Shown here in pieces: positions 36,163-45,959 of a DNA stretch of 64,000 nt. Within the stretch, counting starts at the first letter, position 1. Each line of letters begins with the position of its first letter. Made by a program: the position numbers and the translations under genes. The stretch is from an uncultured Gammaproteobacteria bacterium (GTDB lineage Bacteria; Pseudomonadota; Gammaproteobacteria; PS1; Pseudothioglobaceae). A model generated the notes under the pieces. That model saw nothing but the letters and a program-made list of their open reading frames with translations, made no database searches and was not told where the DNA came from. Location of the stretch: positions 35,709-99,708 of the forward strand of contig CACLHR010000002.1 in NCBI GenBank assembly GCA_902606745.1, read 5' to 3'.

Positions 36163-37214
36163 TCTATATGAACTACCTCTTTTTTTGAATTAGGTTCAAT
36201 AATTTTTCCTATAGATTTAAGGTTTATTTGGTGTCTTTTTAGGAGTTCATGAAAATCAATTAAAGATTCTTCGGAAACTGTTACTAAGAGACCTCCATTA
36301 GTTTGAGGATCACACAAAACAGTATTTTGAAGTGTGCTTAAATTATTAAGGAAATGTCCATAACTATCATAGTTTCTTTTTGTCCCTCCAGGTACACAAC
36401 CTTTATCAATATAACTATAAATATTTGATAATAAAGGTAAATCATTAAAACAAACTGTCGCCCCAACTTTACTACCCTGACAGACTTCTAAAAGATGACC
36501 TGCCAGACCAAATCCAGTAACATCGGTAATCGCATTAACACCAGAAATTTTAGCTATTTCGGAACCAATGTCATTTAATTGACTCATCTGTTCAACAGCC
36601 TGCTGATAGTCATTAGAAGTAACTTTTCTCTGTTTTTGTGCGGTTGACAAGATACCCAGCCCTAGCGGCTTAGTTAAAAAAATAGAATCTCCAATTTGAG
36701 CACCAGTATTTCTTTTTAAATGTTCTATTTTGACGATTCCAGAAACGGATAAACCAAAGATAGGTTCAGGGGAATCAATGCTGTGGCCTCCAGCAAGGCT
36801 AATTCCTGCTGTTTTACATATCGCCCTACCCCCTTCAATGACTTTAGCGCCAATTTCGGCAGGAAGCTTGTCTATCGGCCAACCGAAAATAGCTATAGCC
36901 ATCAACGGCTTACCACCCATAGCATAAATATCACTAAGCGCATTGCATCCTGAAATCATACCAAAGGTGTAAGGATCATCAACGATTGGCATAAAAAAAT
37001 CAGTAGTACTGATTAACGCATTACCATCTCCAAGGTCATAAACCGCCGCATCATCTCTCGATTCGCTACCTACAATTAAGCTAGAATCAATAATTTGATC
37101 ATGAGCCTGCCCAAGCATTTCATTTAGCAATTTAGGTGAAATCTTACAGCCACATCCTGCTCCATGGCTATATTCTGTTAATCTAACTGAAGAGATATCT
37201 GCCTTAGAATTCAA
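36159..37214 (-). CDS. selD: Selenide, water dikinase (selenophosphate synthase)
   Basis: 351 residues. It makes selenophosphate from selenide and ATP. The catalytic residues are C21 and K24 in SHGAGCGCKISP, so this is the Cys form, not a selenoprotein. DDAAVYDL, GGHSIDSPEPIFG and TDVTGFGLAGHLLE are conserved. With selU beside it and no selA, selB or selC in view, the local use of selenium is tRNA modification. Confidence 0.96.
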   Translation of the reverse strand: MNSKADISSVRLTEYSHGAGCGCKISPKLLNEMLGQAHDQIIDSSLIVGSESRDDAAVYDLGDGNALISTTDFFMPIVDDPYTFGMISGCNALSDIYAMGGKPLMAIAIFGWPIDKLPAEIGAKVIEGGRAICKTAGISLAGGHSIDSPEPIFGLSVSGIVKIEHLKRNTGAQIGDSIFLTKPLGLGILSTAQKQRKVTSNDYQQAVEQMSQLNDIGSEIAKISGVNAITDVTGFGLAGHLLEVCQGSKVGATVCFNDLPLLSNIYSYIDKGCVPGGTKRNYDSYGHFLNNLSTLQNTVLCDPQTNGGLLVTVSEESLIDFHELLKRHQINLKSIGKIIEPNSKKEVVHIE

Positions 37215-37226
37215 AAGTAATAGATC

Positions 37227-37889
37227 CTAGTCAATCTGAGCATACTTTAATTCGAGTTTTTGATAGAGCCCACTTGGAGAAATACTGGGATTCTCATCCA
37301 TGATGTTAAATGCAACAACATTATCTTCAACAGCATTCCATAACTTAATGTAAGAGCCATCTTTATATCCATGTTGTTGTCTGAATGTATTGAGTTGGTT
37401 CTTGACAACATAGTGCTTGTATAGCTCCTCAATACCCATATCAACTTGTGATGTTGCTGTAAAAAAAAGATCCGTGATATCACGAATATTATTGATTTTG
37501 GGATCAATATTAGAGGTAACAGAGAGGTTCAAAATTTTTTCTAATGTATTGATCAGAACTTCAGAATTAAAGTCACCTTGTGGTTTTAATTTCAAATATT
37601 TATTTGCGTAATTTTCATCCTTTAATCGAATTAATTCAGACATAATAAAATGCCAAATATCAACTAACTCTACCTTTATATTAGACCAATCCGGGTCAGT
37701 GTTTATACTCTTCCAATGCTTCCAATTGAATGAATCTATGGCCTCTGCAGCCTCCATATAGATGCAACGGTACCAAGAAATCTTTCTGTTTTCTTTGGTA
37801 ATGCCATCAACCCACAAAACGCCATTAGTGTGGTCATTTAGCTGCCTTTGGAGGTCAAACATTTGCTCAATATAATTCATAATAAACAA
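37227..37889 (-). CDS. dut: Dimeric dUTP diphosphatase (dUTPase_2 family)
   Basis: A 220-residue all-alpha NTP pyrophosphohydrolase like the Campylobacter and trypanosomatid dimeric dUTPases. It hydrolyses dUTP to dUMP, the substrate of ThyA. Key segments are LQRQLNDHTNG...W (about 14-26), ISWYRCIYMEAAEAIDSFNWKHWK with metal-binding acids, and VELVDIWHFIMSE with the ExxD pair. Most gammaproteobacteria use the unrelated trimeric Dut. A start at the Met four codons in (37880) is also possible. It is 12 bases upstream of selD on the same strand. Confidence 0.85.
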   Translation of the reverse strand: MFIMNYIEQMFDLQRQLNDHTNGVLWVDGITKENRKISWYRCIYMEAAEAIDSFNWKHWKSINTDPDWSNIKVELVDIWHFIMSELIRLKDENYANKYLKLKPQGDFNSEVLINTLEKILNLSVTSNIDPKINNIRDITDLFFTATSQVDMGIEELYKHYVVKNQLNTFRQQHGYKDGSYIKLWNAVEDNVVAFNIMDENPSISPSGLYQKLELKYAQID

Positions 37890-37937
37890 GCTAAAAATGT
37901 TGAAATTTTTTTGATTATAGTCTATTCAATTGTTCGC

Positions 37938-38255
37938 TTAATATCTTTCTACCGTAGTATCAATTTCTTGTGCCCAAGCATCGATACCCCCTTGGAGATT
38001 TACAAGTGATTGAAAGCCTTTTGATAATAGAAAATCAGCTACGTGCATAGAACGAATTCCACTATGGCAATATAAAGCTATCTTATTATCCTTGTTTAGA
38101 TTGACATAACTCTTGGCAATCTCACCCATGGGGATTAGAATAGCACCTTTTATTTGACAAATATCAAACTCCCATTGCTCGCGTACATCAACTAGAGTAA
38201 CTTCATCATCTACCAAACAATCTCTAAATTCTTTAGGGGTTAAGTCTTGAATCAT
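37938..38255 (-). CDS. Rhodanese-like sulfurtransferase
   Basis: A 105-residue single rhodanese domain with the active cysteine C63 in ALYCHSGIRS and the usual LVDVREQWEF start. It is about the size of GlpE or other single-domain thiosulfate sulfurtransferases. The real sulfur donor and acceptor are unknown. It lies upstream of dut, selD and selU on the same strand. Confidence 0.9.
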   Translation of the reverse strand: MIQDLTPKEFRDCLVDDEVTLVDVREQWEFDICQIKGAILIPMGEIAKSYVNLNKDNKIALYCHSGIRSMHVADFLLSKGFQSLVNLQGGIDAWAQEIDTTVERY

Positions 38256-38338
38256 AATTATTTAAGTCCTCAAAATGAAATTTACAATATGAATACTAAC
38301 AACATTTTATTCTTATCATTCTAGTATTAGTAAGTTTA

Positions 38339-38626
38339 ATGGGTAAAATTTCAATTGTGACGAATACAAAAGAAGATATTTTCAATTTCCCCTGTGAGTA
38401 CCCAATTAAAATTTTTGGTGAAAATCAGCCTGAATTTAAAAAAACAGTTTGCAAAATTGTGGAAACTCATACAGGAAAATTACATGTAAATCAAACTACC
38501 ACTAAGTATAGTTCTAAGGGTAAATATGTCTCTTTGACCGTACGAATTATTGCAACAAGTCGCCAACAACTGGATGTCATAAATAAAGATCTTCAGAGTT
38601 GTCCATTAGTGTCATACCTCTTATAA
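38339..38626 (+). CDS. ybeD: DUF493 family protein YbeD
   Basis: A 95-residue DUF493 protein with an ACT-like fold. [19 protein letters not shown] at the N-terminus and the C-terminal pattern [22 protein letters not shown] fit the family. It is usually found just before lipB, as here (7 bases). Function is not firmly established; a regulatory link to lipoylation has been suggested from context. Confidence 0.9.
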   Translation: MGKISIVTNTKEDIFNFPCEYPIKIFGENQPEFKKTVCKIVETHTGKLHVNQTTTKYSSKGKYVSLTVRIIATSRQQLDVINKDLQSCPLVSYLL

Positions 38627-38633
38627 TAAGCTT

Positions 38634-39251
38634 GTGATTAAATTACGTTCAAAAGGCCTTCAGGATTACCTAAAAACTTGGGAAGAGATGAAATCTTTTA
38701 CTGAAAATAGGAATTCTAATACTCTCGATGAGCTTTGGACTCTTGAGCATAATAGTGTTTTCACCCAAGGCCTTTCTGGAAAATCAAAACATCTACTTAA
38801 AGAAACTCAAATTCCAATTGTTCAATCAGATCGAGGCGGCCAAATCACCTATCACGCACCAGGCCAATTAATAATCTACTGTCTAATAGATATAAAAAGA
38901 CTCGGTTTAGGAATCAAAAAAATGGTCTCTATGATTGAGCAGTCATTAATTGAATTATTATCAAGTTATGACATTACAGCACATACCTTAAAAGGTGCTC
39001 CAGGAGTTTATGTAAATGACTCTAAAATTGCTGCCTTAGGTCTGAAATTGAAACATGGAAGAACTTATCATGGATTGAGTCTAAATATTGATATGGATCT
39101 TTCTCCTTATACTTTAATAAACCCTTGTGGATACAGTAATTTAAAGGTTACACAGATGAGTAATCTAACGAATAATATCCTTAATATTTCTGATATTAAA
39201 CATGAACTATCAGAGCATTTAATTGACTCATTAGCAAAAACTCAAAATTAA
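38634..39251 (+). CDS. lipB: Octanoyl-[ACP]:protein N-octanoyltransferase
   Basis: A 205-residue LipB that moves octanoyl groups from ACP to lipoyl domains. Catalytic residues are C165 in [13 protein letters not shown] and K131 in [27 protein letters not shown] is the substrate loop. The start is GTG. LipA, which normally follows directly, is 3.6 kb downstream, with three serine-pathway genes between. Confidence 0.95.
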   Translation: MIKLRSKGLQDYLKTWEEMKSFTENRNSNTLDELWTLEHNSVFTQGLSGKSKHLLKETQIPIVQSDRGGQITYHAPGQLIIYCLIDIKRLGLGIKKMVSMIEQSLIELLSSYDITAHTLKGAPGVYVNDSKIAALGLKLKHGRTYHGLSLNIDMDLSPYTLINPCGYSNLKVTQMSNLTNNILNISDIKHELSEHLIDSLAKTQN

Positions 39252-39367
39252 AGACTTAAAAGGCTAATTTAATAAAATATAATTGAGGGTACTATTGAAT
39301 TTTATTAATGTACTTTAGCCGCTATCAAGGTATAAATACAGATGGAGAAAAAGAGAGACATCAAATT

Positions 39368-40600
39368 ATGGTTTCACTAAAGCCATTCAAAGGAACTAGA
39401 CCATTTAATGAGGAAGCTATAAATATTATAGCTCCCTCAACAGATCACTTGTCCGAAGAAAATATTGATTCAATATCCAATAAAAATTACTGGAATTATT
39501 TAAAAGTTTTAAATCCCGTTGGACAAGTGAAAGAATCTGAAACCCTGCTTGCCGCCAAAAATCATTTCAATGAAATGAAAAAAAATGAAATTATAAAACA
39601 AGATGATAGATTGTCTTTTTATATTTATCAGATTTCGCAAGAAGATCATACTCAGTTAGGATTTCTAGCTTTAGCCAATATTGATGATTTTTTATGCCAT
39701 AAGATTAAAGGTCATGAGAATACGTTAGCAAAAAGAATGAATGAAAGAGCTGACCAAATGATTAACATTGAAACCCAAATCGGTCCTATTTATATGTCTT
39801 ACCCAGATGATAAAAATATTAATGAATTATTAGAAAGTTTTACTTCGTTAGAACCCCATTATGACTTTAAATCTTTTGATCATTCTATTCACAAACTATG
39901 GTGTATAAGTGATTCTAAAGATATTGAAATAATGTCTAAACAACTAAGATCTATAAACTCTTTATATATTGCAGATGGCCATCATAGGATGGGAGCTATG
40001 AATATAATCTCTCAAAATTACAAAAAATATGGGGTTCAAAGCAAGCAAAACAGAAATTGTGAGGGTGTTATGATAGCAGCCTTTCCAGCAGAACAGTCAA
40101 AAATATATGATTACAATAGAGTGATTAAAGATTTGAATGGTCTTTCAAAAACTGATTTTTTAAATAAGCTCAAAGAAAATTTCAAAATTACACTCAGTGA
40201 TTCCGCTTTTAAGCCCAAAACCAATAGACAATTTGGCATGTATCATCATGGTAAATGGTATTCACTAGAGTTTATCGGGAATATTCTTGATGAAAATGAT
40301 ATTTTATCTTTATTGGATATTAACATAATAAATAATTTTTGCCTAATACCTATACTCGGTATCAAGGATATTAATAATGATGAGAGGATTAGATTTATTG
40401 CAGGCTGTCATGGATTAACTGCTCTAGAAAAAAAAGTAAATGAAAATTATAACAGTGTAGCATTTTCAATCTTTCCTTCACATATTAAAGATGTTATGAG
40501 AGTGGCGGATAATAAGTTAACTATGCCGCCTAAATCAACATGGTTCGATCCTAAACCTTTGGACGGCTTAGTTGTATATGAATTTAACCAGGAGAATTGA
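39368..40600 (+). CDS. DUF1015 family protein
   Basis: A 410-residue DUF1015 protein from the ATG at 39368, chosen because MVSLKPFKGTRPFNE is the usual family start; the frame opens 20 codons earlier. ADGHHRMGAM is the best-known motif, and its histidines suggest metal or nucleotide binding. The PPYDV motif common near the N-terminus reads APSTDHL here. DUF1015 genes often sit with serA/serC and similar genes. A kinase-like role has been proposed in related archaeal serine pathways, but nothing here proves it. Confidence 0.82.
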   Translation: MVSLKPFKGTRPFNEEAINIIAPSTDHLSEENIDSISNKNYWNYLKVLNPVGQVKESETLLAAKNHFNEMKKNEIIKQDDRLSFYIYQISQEDHTQLGFLALANIDDFLCHKIKGHENTLAKRMNERADQMINIETQIGPIYMSYPDDKNINELLESFTSLEPHYDFKSFDHSIHKLWCISDSKDIEIMSKQLRSINSLYIADGHHRMGAMNIISQNYKKYGVQSKQNRNCEGVMIAAFPAEQSKIYDYNRVIKDLNGLSKTDFLNKLKENFKITLSDSAFKPKTNRQFGMYHHGKWYSLEFIGNILDENDILSLLDINIINNFCLIPILGIKDINNDERIRFIAGCHGLTALEKKVNENYNSVAFSIFPSHIKDVMRVADNKLTMPPKSTWFDPKPLDGLVVYEFNQEN

Positions 40601-40603
40601 CTA

Positions 40604-41761
40604 ATGAATTTGCCAGATATCAGACCAAGTAACCCTAATTTTTCAAGTGGGCCATGTTCAAAAAGACCTAATTGGTCAATAAATAATTTAGAGGGGGCTT
40701 TATTAGGTAGGTCTCATAGGACTCCAAAATGTAAAGATAAATTAAAAGAAGTAATTAATAAGTCTAAGACAATACTTGGCCTACCTGAAAACTATTACGT
40801 GGGCATTATGCCAGGTTCTGACACTGGAGCACTAGAGGCAGCAATGTGGTGTTTGCTCGGCAATAGAGGTGTTGATATTCTTGCTTGGGAAAATTTTGGT
40901 AGAGATTGGCTTTTAGACGTCGTAGATGAATTGAAAATTGAAGACAAAAACATTCATTTGGCGCCTTATGGCGAATTGCCAGATTTAAGTAAAGTTGATT
41001 TTTCTAGAGATGTAATTTTTACATGGAATGGAACTACTTCAGGGATTAAAGTCCCTAATGGTGACTGGATACCTGACAATAGAGAGGGTATTACAATATG
41101 TGATGCCACTTCTGCTGTTTTTGCAATGCCTATCGATTATAAAAAATGTGATGTTATAACTTGGTCATGGCAAAAAGCTCTCGGCGGAGAGGCTGCACAC
41201 GGAATGATTGCATTATCTCCAAGAGCAGTTGAAAGACTAGAAAGTCATCAACCAACATGGCCTGTACCTAAAGTTTTTAGAATGGCATCTAAAAAGAAAT
41301 TTATATCAGGAATTTTTGAGGGTAGCACTATTAATACCCCATCAATGCTTTGCGTTGAAGATGCTATTGATGTATTAAATTGGGCTGATGATATTGGCGG
41401 TCTTCAAGCTTTAATTAAAAGATCGGAAGAATCATTTAACAATATAGATAATTGGATAAATGAAACAAGTTGGGTGGAATTTTTATCCAAAGATCCAGAT
41501 TTAAGATCCAATACAAGCATTACCTTTAAAATTAATGAAAGTTGGTTTCTTGAAAAGGATGAAAAACAACAAAAGGAAATAATGAAAGAGATAATTGCTT
41601 TATTAATGAAAGAAAAAGTAGCTTTTGATATTAATTCTTACGCAAAAGCACCTCCATCCTTTAGAGTTTGGGGTGGTAGTACAGTAGAGCCTGATGATAT
41701 AAAGAAACTACTTCCATGGATAGATTGGGCTTATCACCAAGTGAAGGCAAATTATGTTTAA
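40604..41761 (+). CDS. serC: Phosphoserine aminotransferase, archaeal/alphaproteobacterial type
   Basis: A 385-residue PLP enzyme converting 3-phosphohydroxypyruvate to phosphoserine. It starts RPSNPNFSSGPCSKRP, and the PLP lysine is K191 in TWSWQKALGGEAAHG. This is the longer SerC variant found in Methanosarcina and alphaproteobacteria, unlike the roughly 360-residue gammaproteobacterial SerC that accompanies pheA. It is 3 bases after the DUF1015 gene and overlaps serA by 8 bases. Confidence 0.92.
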   Translation: MNLPDIRPSNPNFSSGPCSKRPNWSINNLEGALLGRSHRTPKCKDKLKEVINKSKTILGLPENYYVGIMPGSDTGALEAAMWCLLGNRGVDILAWENFGRDWLLDVVDELKIEDKNIHLAPYGELPDLSKVDFSRDVIFTWNGTTSGIKVPNGDWIPDNREGITICDATSAVFAMPIDYKKCDVITWSWQKALGGEAAHGMIALSPRAVERLESHQPTWPVPKVFRMASKKKFISGIFEGSTINTPSMLCVEDAIDVLNWADDIGGLQALIKRSEESFNNIDNWINETSWVEFLSKDPDLRSNTSITFKINESWFLEKDEKQQKEIMKEIIALLMKEKVAFDINSYAKAPPSFRVWGGSTVEPDDIKKLLPWIDWAYHQVKANYV

Positions 41762-42689
41762 AGTTCTTATTTCAGATGCAATGAGCAACGTTGCAGAGCA
41801 AATATTTAAGGAAAGAAATATTTCAGTAGATGTAATAACAGGTTTATCAGAAGAAGAGCTGATTAAAATCATTCCTGAATATAATGGCCTTCTTGTTAGA
41901 TCAGCTACTAAAGTAACAAAAAATATTCTTGAGGCTGCTACAAAACTAAAGGCCATCGCCAGAGCTGGCGCAGGTGTAGACAATATCGATCTAGTGACAG
42001 CAAAAGAAAACGGTGTGGTGGTAATGAACACACCAGGTGGCAACACCAATGCAACTGCAGAACATGCGTTTGCCTTAATTATGGCGGCATTAAGAAAAAT
42101 TCCTTTTGCAGATGAAACAACGCATAGAGGTGAATGGCAGAAAAAAACCATTAAAGGCAATGAACTTTCCAAAAAGACTCTTGGTATCGTTGGTTTCGGA
42201 AATGTGGGAGCTAGACTGAGTAATTTGGTTAAAGGCTTTGATGTTAATGTTTTGGTTTTTTCTAAATCATTAGAATCGAGACAAGCAGATTTTCCACATG
42301 TAAAAAATGTTAGCTTTGATGAACTAATTAGCACAAGTGACATTATTAGTTTCCATGGTAAAGCAGCTGCCGATGGTAAACCTTTACTTAGTCAAGAACA
42401 CTATGCAATGATTAAGCCTTCAGCTTTAATCATCAATGCAGCACGTGGTAATATTGTTGATGAAAGTGACTTAAATGACGCCTTAAATGAAGGCTTGGTT
42501 GCTGGTGCGGCAATAGACGTATACTCAACTGAGCCTGCTAAAGAAAACGTTTTATTTAACAACCCTAAAGCGATTTTAACTCCTCACATTGCTGCCTCAA
42601 CTGCCGAAGCATCGATTGTAGTTGCTGAAATGGCGGCTAATCAGGTTAGTGATTACTTGTTGGACGGAACTTCGATTCACACTGTATAG
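41754..42689 (+). CDS. serA: D-3-phosphoglycerate dehydrogenase, short form
   Basis: A 311-residue NAD-dependent dehydrogenase for the first step of serine synthesis. The Rossmann motif is GIVGFGNVGAR, catalytic residues lie in NAARGNIVDE (Arg), AIDVYSTEP (Glu) and LTPHIAAST (His). The C-terminal ACT domain that gives serine feedback in E. coli SerA and the ASB domain are both absent, so serine inhibition is unlikely (inference). A general 2-hydroxyacid dehydrogenase is an alternative, but the serC overlap makes SerA the best call. Confidence 0.9.
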   Translation: MFKVLISDAMSNVAEQIFKERNISVDVITGLSEEELIKIIPEYNGLLVRSATKVTKNILEAATKLKAIARAGAGVDNIDLVTAKENGVVVMNTPGGNTNATAEHAFALIMAALRKIPFADETTHRGEWQKKTIKGNELSKKTLGIVGFGNVGARLSNLVKGFDVNVLVFSKSLESRQADFPHVKNVSFDELISTSDIISFHGKAAADGKPLLSQEHYAMIKPSALIINAARGNIVDESDLNDALNEGLVAGAAIDVYSTEPAKENVLFNNPKAILTPHIAASTAEASIVVAEMAANQVSDYLLDGTSIHTV

Positions 42690-42837
42690 TATTTTATATG
42701 TTCGTATAAAAATGGGTTGCTTGTAAATTCAGTTAAATTATTAAAGTGATCTAAAAGTCACACAAATGCAAAATCTAATGGATAATGCTTCAGTACTTCT
42801 GACATTCAACATTAACCATTACAGCATTTAATTAAAT

Positions 42838-43785
42838 ATGTTACAAGAGCTTGAAATCAAAGCACTAAAAGGTGAGTCTAAAACTAGTCGACTCAAAATC
42901 AAGCCAGACTTCGAACGTGAGCCATTAAAAAAACCTGATTGGATACGCATAAGACTCTCTAGCTCGCAAAAGGTTAATCAACTAAAAAATACTCTCAGAG
43001 AACAAAATCTTTTTACTGTTTGTGAAGAAGCACAATGCCCTAACCTCAACGAATGCTTTAGTCATGGAACGGCAACGTTCATGATTATGGGGCAAATATG
43101 TACAAGACGTTGCCCTTTTTGTGATGTAGCTCATGGAAGACCGAAACCGTTGGACATCAATGAACCTCTTCAACTTGCCAAAACTATTGCAAAAATGTCG
43201 CTCAAATATGTTGTCATTACTTCGGTCGATCGAGACGACCTCAGAGATGGTGGTGCTGCTCATTTTAAAGCATGCATTGACGCCATTAGGTCGATCACAC
43301 CTAAGATTAAAATTGAAATTTTAACACCCGACTTCCGGGGGCGAATGGCAAAAGCACTAGAGACATTTAGTGACTGCCCACCAGATGTTTTCAATCACAA
43401 TCTTGAAACTATTCCTAGTCTTTATCCAAAAGTTCGACCTGGTGCTGACTATCAGCACTCACTTCAACTTCTGAATAAGTTTAAAGATAAACATCCTCAA
43501 GTCAAAACAAAGTCAGGCCTAATGCTCGGTGTTGGTGAAACACAACAGCAAGTTATTAATGTTTTGAAGGATCTCAGATTGCACCAAGTTGAGATGTTAA
43601 CTTTAGGTCAATATTTGCAGCCTAGTCGACATCACTTAGCAGTAGAGGAATATATAACACCAGAACAGTTTCAACAATACAAAGAAATTGCTGACAATCT
43701 TGGATTTAGCCAAGTTGCTAGTGGTCCCATGGTAAGATCATCCTACCATGCAGACCTGCAAGCCCAAGGAAAGCTGATTAACTAA
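42838..43785 (+). CDS. lipA: Lipoyl synthase
   Basis: A 315-residue radical SAM enzyme that inserts two sulfurs into octanoyl groups on lipoyl domains. The auxiliary cluster cysteines are C-x4-C-x5-C ([12 protein letters not shown]), the radical SAM cluster is C-x3-C-x2-C (CTRRCPFC), and the C-terminal RSSYHAD supplies the serine ligand. It is preceded by a 148-base gap after serA that probably holds its own promoter. Confidence 0.97.
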   Translation: MLQELEIKALKGESKTSRLKIKPDFEREPLKKPDWIRIRLSSSQKVNQLKNTLREQNLFTVCEEAQCPNLNECFSHGTATFMIMGQICTRRCPFCDVAHGRPKPLDINEPLQLAKTIAKMSLKYVVITSVDRDDLRDGGAAHFKACIDAIRSITPKIKIEILTPDFRGRMAKALETFSDCPPDVFNHNLETIPSLYPKVRPGADYQHSLQLLNKFKDKHPQVKTKSGLMLGVGETQQQVINVLKDLRLHQVEMLTLGQYLQPSRHHLAVEEYITPEQFQQYKEIADNLGFSQVASGPMVRSSYHADLQAQGKLIN

Positions 43786-43837
43786 AATGAAATATTGTGA
43801 CGACGAAAGTTATCATATTGATTATTGATATTATTTA

Positions 43838-44221
43838 ATGATTAAAACATTTGCTATTGCTCTTATATTCTTTTGCATCATTGATTTTGCTTGGATTAAT
43901 TATGTGGCGATGCCCTTATACAAACAAGAGCTCGCGGAGCTTATGGAACTGAAGGTAATCCCTGCAGTTTTGTTTTACATAATATTTCTGCTGGGTTTAA
44001 TTTTCTTTGTTATCAACCCTAACCAAGGCAGTTCACTTCTTAATATATTCAAGATTGGAGCCTTCTATGGTTTGGTAACTTATGGCACCTACGACCTAAC
44101 AGTTTATGCTACTTTAAATATTTTAAGTTTAAAGATTGTAATCACTGATATTTTATGGGGAATGGTTTTGTCAGGTCTCGTTGCAACGCTAACTGTATAT
44201 ACGTCATCTAAGTTAAATTAA
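43838..44221 (+). CDS. DUF2177 family membrane protein
   Basis: A 127-residue protein with four hydrophobic segments (about 5-22, 42-60, 70-90, 102-122). The pattern IDFAWINYVAMPLYKQEL at the first helix and GAFYGLVTYGTYDLTVYATL in the third match DUF2177. Function is unknown. It lies between lipA and pdxA on the same strand. Confidence 0.85.
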   Translation: MIKTFAIALIFFCIIDFAWINYVAMPLYKQELAELMELKVIPAVLFYIIFLLGLIFFVINPNQGSSLLNIFKIGAFYGLVTYGTYDLTVYATLNILSLKIVITDILWGMVLSGLVATLTVYTSSKLN

Positions 44222-44257
44222 TTATAATAGTTGTAATTAACTTAATCTATTCATAAT

Positions 44258-45220
44258 ATGCCTATAGCATTTACCCCTGGGGAGCCTTCCGGTATTGGTC
44301 CTGACATAGCGATAATCTATGCTCAGAAAGAGCAAAAAGAAAATCTATTGGTGTATTGTGATCCAGACGTCTTAATTGATAGGGCCAATAAACTAAATTT
44401 ACCAATTACTCTGAAGGAGTCAGATTCTAAAAATGCATCTGAGTTAAGCATCTACCCAATTAAAACAATCAATAAGGTGATTCCTGGAAGACTTGATCCA
44501 GATAACGCAAACTATGTATTGGAGACCATACAATACGCTACAAAAGACTGCCTGAGTGGAGACTGTGATGGACTCTTAACGGGTCCTGTGAATAAAGGTG
44601 TAATCAACGAATCTGGTATAGAATTTACTGGGCACACAGAATTTCTCGCTGAATTAACCGAAACCAGCAAGACAGTGATGCTTCTCGCTACTGATCAGTT
44701 AAAAGTAGCCCTTGCAACTACTCACATTCCTCTTACAGAGGTTTCTAAGAATATAACTCGAGAATCCCTAATACAAGTGATTTCTATCGTTCAAAATGAT
44801 TTTAAATATTTTGGTATCAAAAAACCAAAAATTCTAGTTTGTGGCTTAAATCCACATGCAGGTGAAAATGGCTACCTTGGAAACGAAGAAAAAACAACAA
44901 TAGCTCCTGTCATTAAAGAGTTGAAAAAAGTCGGATATGATTTAGCAGGACCAGTTCCTGCAGATACGGCATTTACCCATGAATCATTAAAAAATGTAGA
45001 CGTAGTCCTTGCAATGTATCATGACCAGGGCTTACCTGTATTGAAATCCAAAGGCTTTAAAAAGGCTGCTAATATAACTCTAGGTCTTCCATTTTTTCGC
45101 ACCTCTGTAGACCACGGAACAGCTATAGAGCTTGCAGGTAGCGGCAATATTAGTTTAGGCAGCTTTAAAACGGCACTATCTTACTTCAAAACACTAAAAG
45201 ATAATGTCACACCAAGCTAG
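44258..45220 (+). CDS. pdxA: 4-hydroxythreonine-4-phosphate dehydrogenase
   Basis: A 320-residue metal-dependent dehydrogenase making the substrate of PdxJ. It has FTPGEPSGIGPDIA at the N-terminus and the metal-binding histidines in FTGHTEFLAELT, CGLNPHAGENG and AMYHDQGLPVLK. It overlaps rsmA by 17 bases, and pdxA-rsmA-apaG-apaH is the standard gammaproteobacterial order (surA, often upstream, is not here). Confidence 0.96.
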   Translation: MPIAFTPGEPSGIGPDIAIIYAQKEQKENLLVYCDPDVLIDRANKLNLPITLKESDSKNASELSIYPIKTINKVIPGRLDPDNANYVLETIQYATKDCLSGDCDGLLTGPVNKGVINESGIEFTGHTEFLAELTETSKTVMLLATDQLKVALATTHIPLTEVSKNITRESLIQVISIVQNDFKYFGIKKPKILVCGLNPHAGENGYLGNEEKTTIAPVIKELKKVGYDLAGPVPADTAFTHESLKNVDVVLAMYHDQGLPVLKSKGFKKAANITLGLPFFRTSVDHGTAIELAGSGNISLGSFKTALSYFKTLKDNVTPS

Positions 45221-45959
45221 AAAGCGTTTTGGTCAAAATTTCCTAATTGATGATCAAATCGTTAACAGAATCGTTGCGACAATCTCACCAAAAAAAAATG
45301 ACAATATTGTTGAAATTGGTCCAGGCAAGGGTGCACTGACTTTCCCTTTACTTGAACACTTAGACCTTCTGAGTGTAATTGAAATTGATCGAGATTTGAT
45401 TTCACTATTAAAATCAAAGAAACAAGAAAAGCTAATAATTTATGAAGCAGATGCTCTTAAATTTGATTATGGCGTAATTTCAAATAATTTAAGAATTGTT
45501 GGTAACGTTCCATACAATATCTCCTCACCGTTATTATTTCGCCTGTTATCAGAAAAAAATCAAATCATTGATATGACCTTTATGCTTCAGAAAGAAGTAG
45601 TAGATAGAATTGTTGCTAAGCATGGTAGCAAAACTTATGGTCGACTAAGCGTTATGATGCAAACCTTTTTCGAGGTTGAGTCAATGTTTACAGTACCTAA
45701 GGACTCGTTTGATCCAAAACCAAAAATTGAATCTGCTATACTCTACCTGAAAACTAGGGCTGAACCTCTTACCGAGAATACTAAACTCTTAGAAAAAATT
45801 GTCAAAGTTTCCTTCTCACAAAGAAGAAAAACACTAAAAAATTGTTTAAAATCAATCCTAAACCAAGAAGAAACTGAGATTGATTTGTCTCAAAGAGCTG
45901 AAATGTTGAGCGTTGAAAACTTTACAACCCTCATGAAAGATTATGAAAAACAAAATTGA
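45204..45959 (+). CDS. rsmA: 16S rRNA adenine dimethyltransferase
   Basis: 251 residues (KsgA). It dimethylates two adjacent adenines near the 3' end of 16S rRNA. RKRFGQNFLIDD is the N-terminal signature, VEIGPGKGALT the SAM loop, and NVPYNISSPLLF the catalytic NxPY motif. It overlaps pdxA and apaG by 17 bases each. Confidence 0.97.
   Translation: MSHQARKRFGQNFLIDDQIVNRIVATISPKKNDNIVEIGPGKGALTFPLLEHLDLLSVIEIDRDLISLLKSKKQEKLIIYEADALKFDYGVISNNLRIVGNVPYNISSPLLFRLLSEKNQIIDMTFMLQKEVVDRIVAKHGSKTYGRLSVMMQTFFEVESMFTVPKDSFDPKPKIESAILYLKTRAEPLTENTKLLEKIVKVSFSQRRKTLKNCLKSILNQEETEIDLSQRAEMLSVENFTTLMKDYEKQN

Noticed and set aside
41708..42343. 211-codon open frame on the minus strand opposite serA
   Set aside because: It is antisense to the clearly conserved serA gene, its protein is low-complexity and Ser/Thr/Leu-rich, and it resembles no family.
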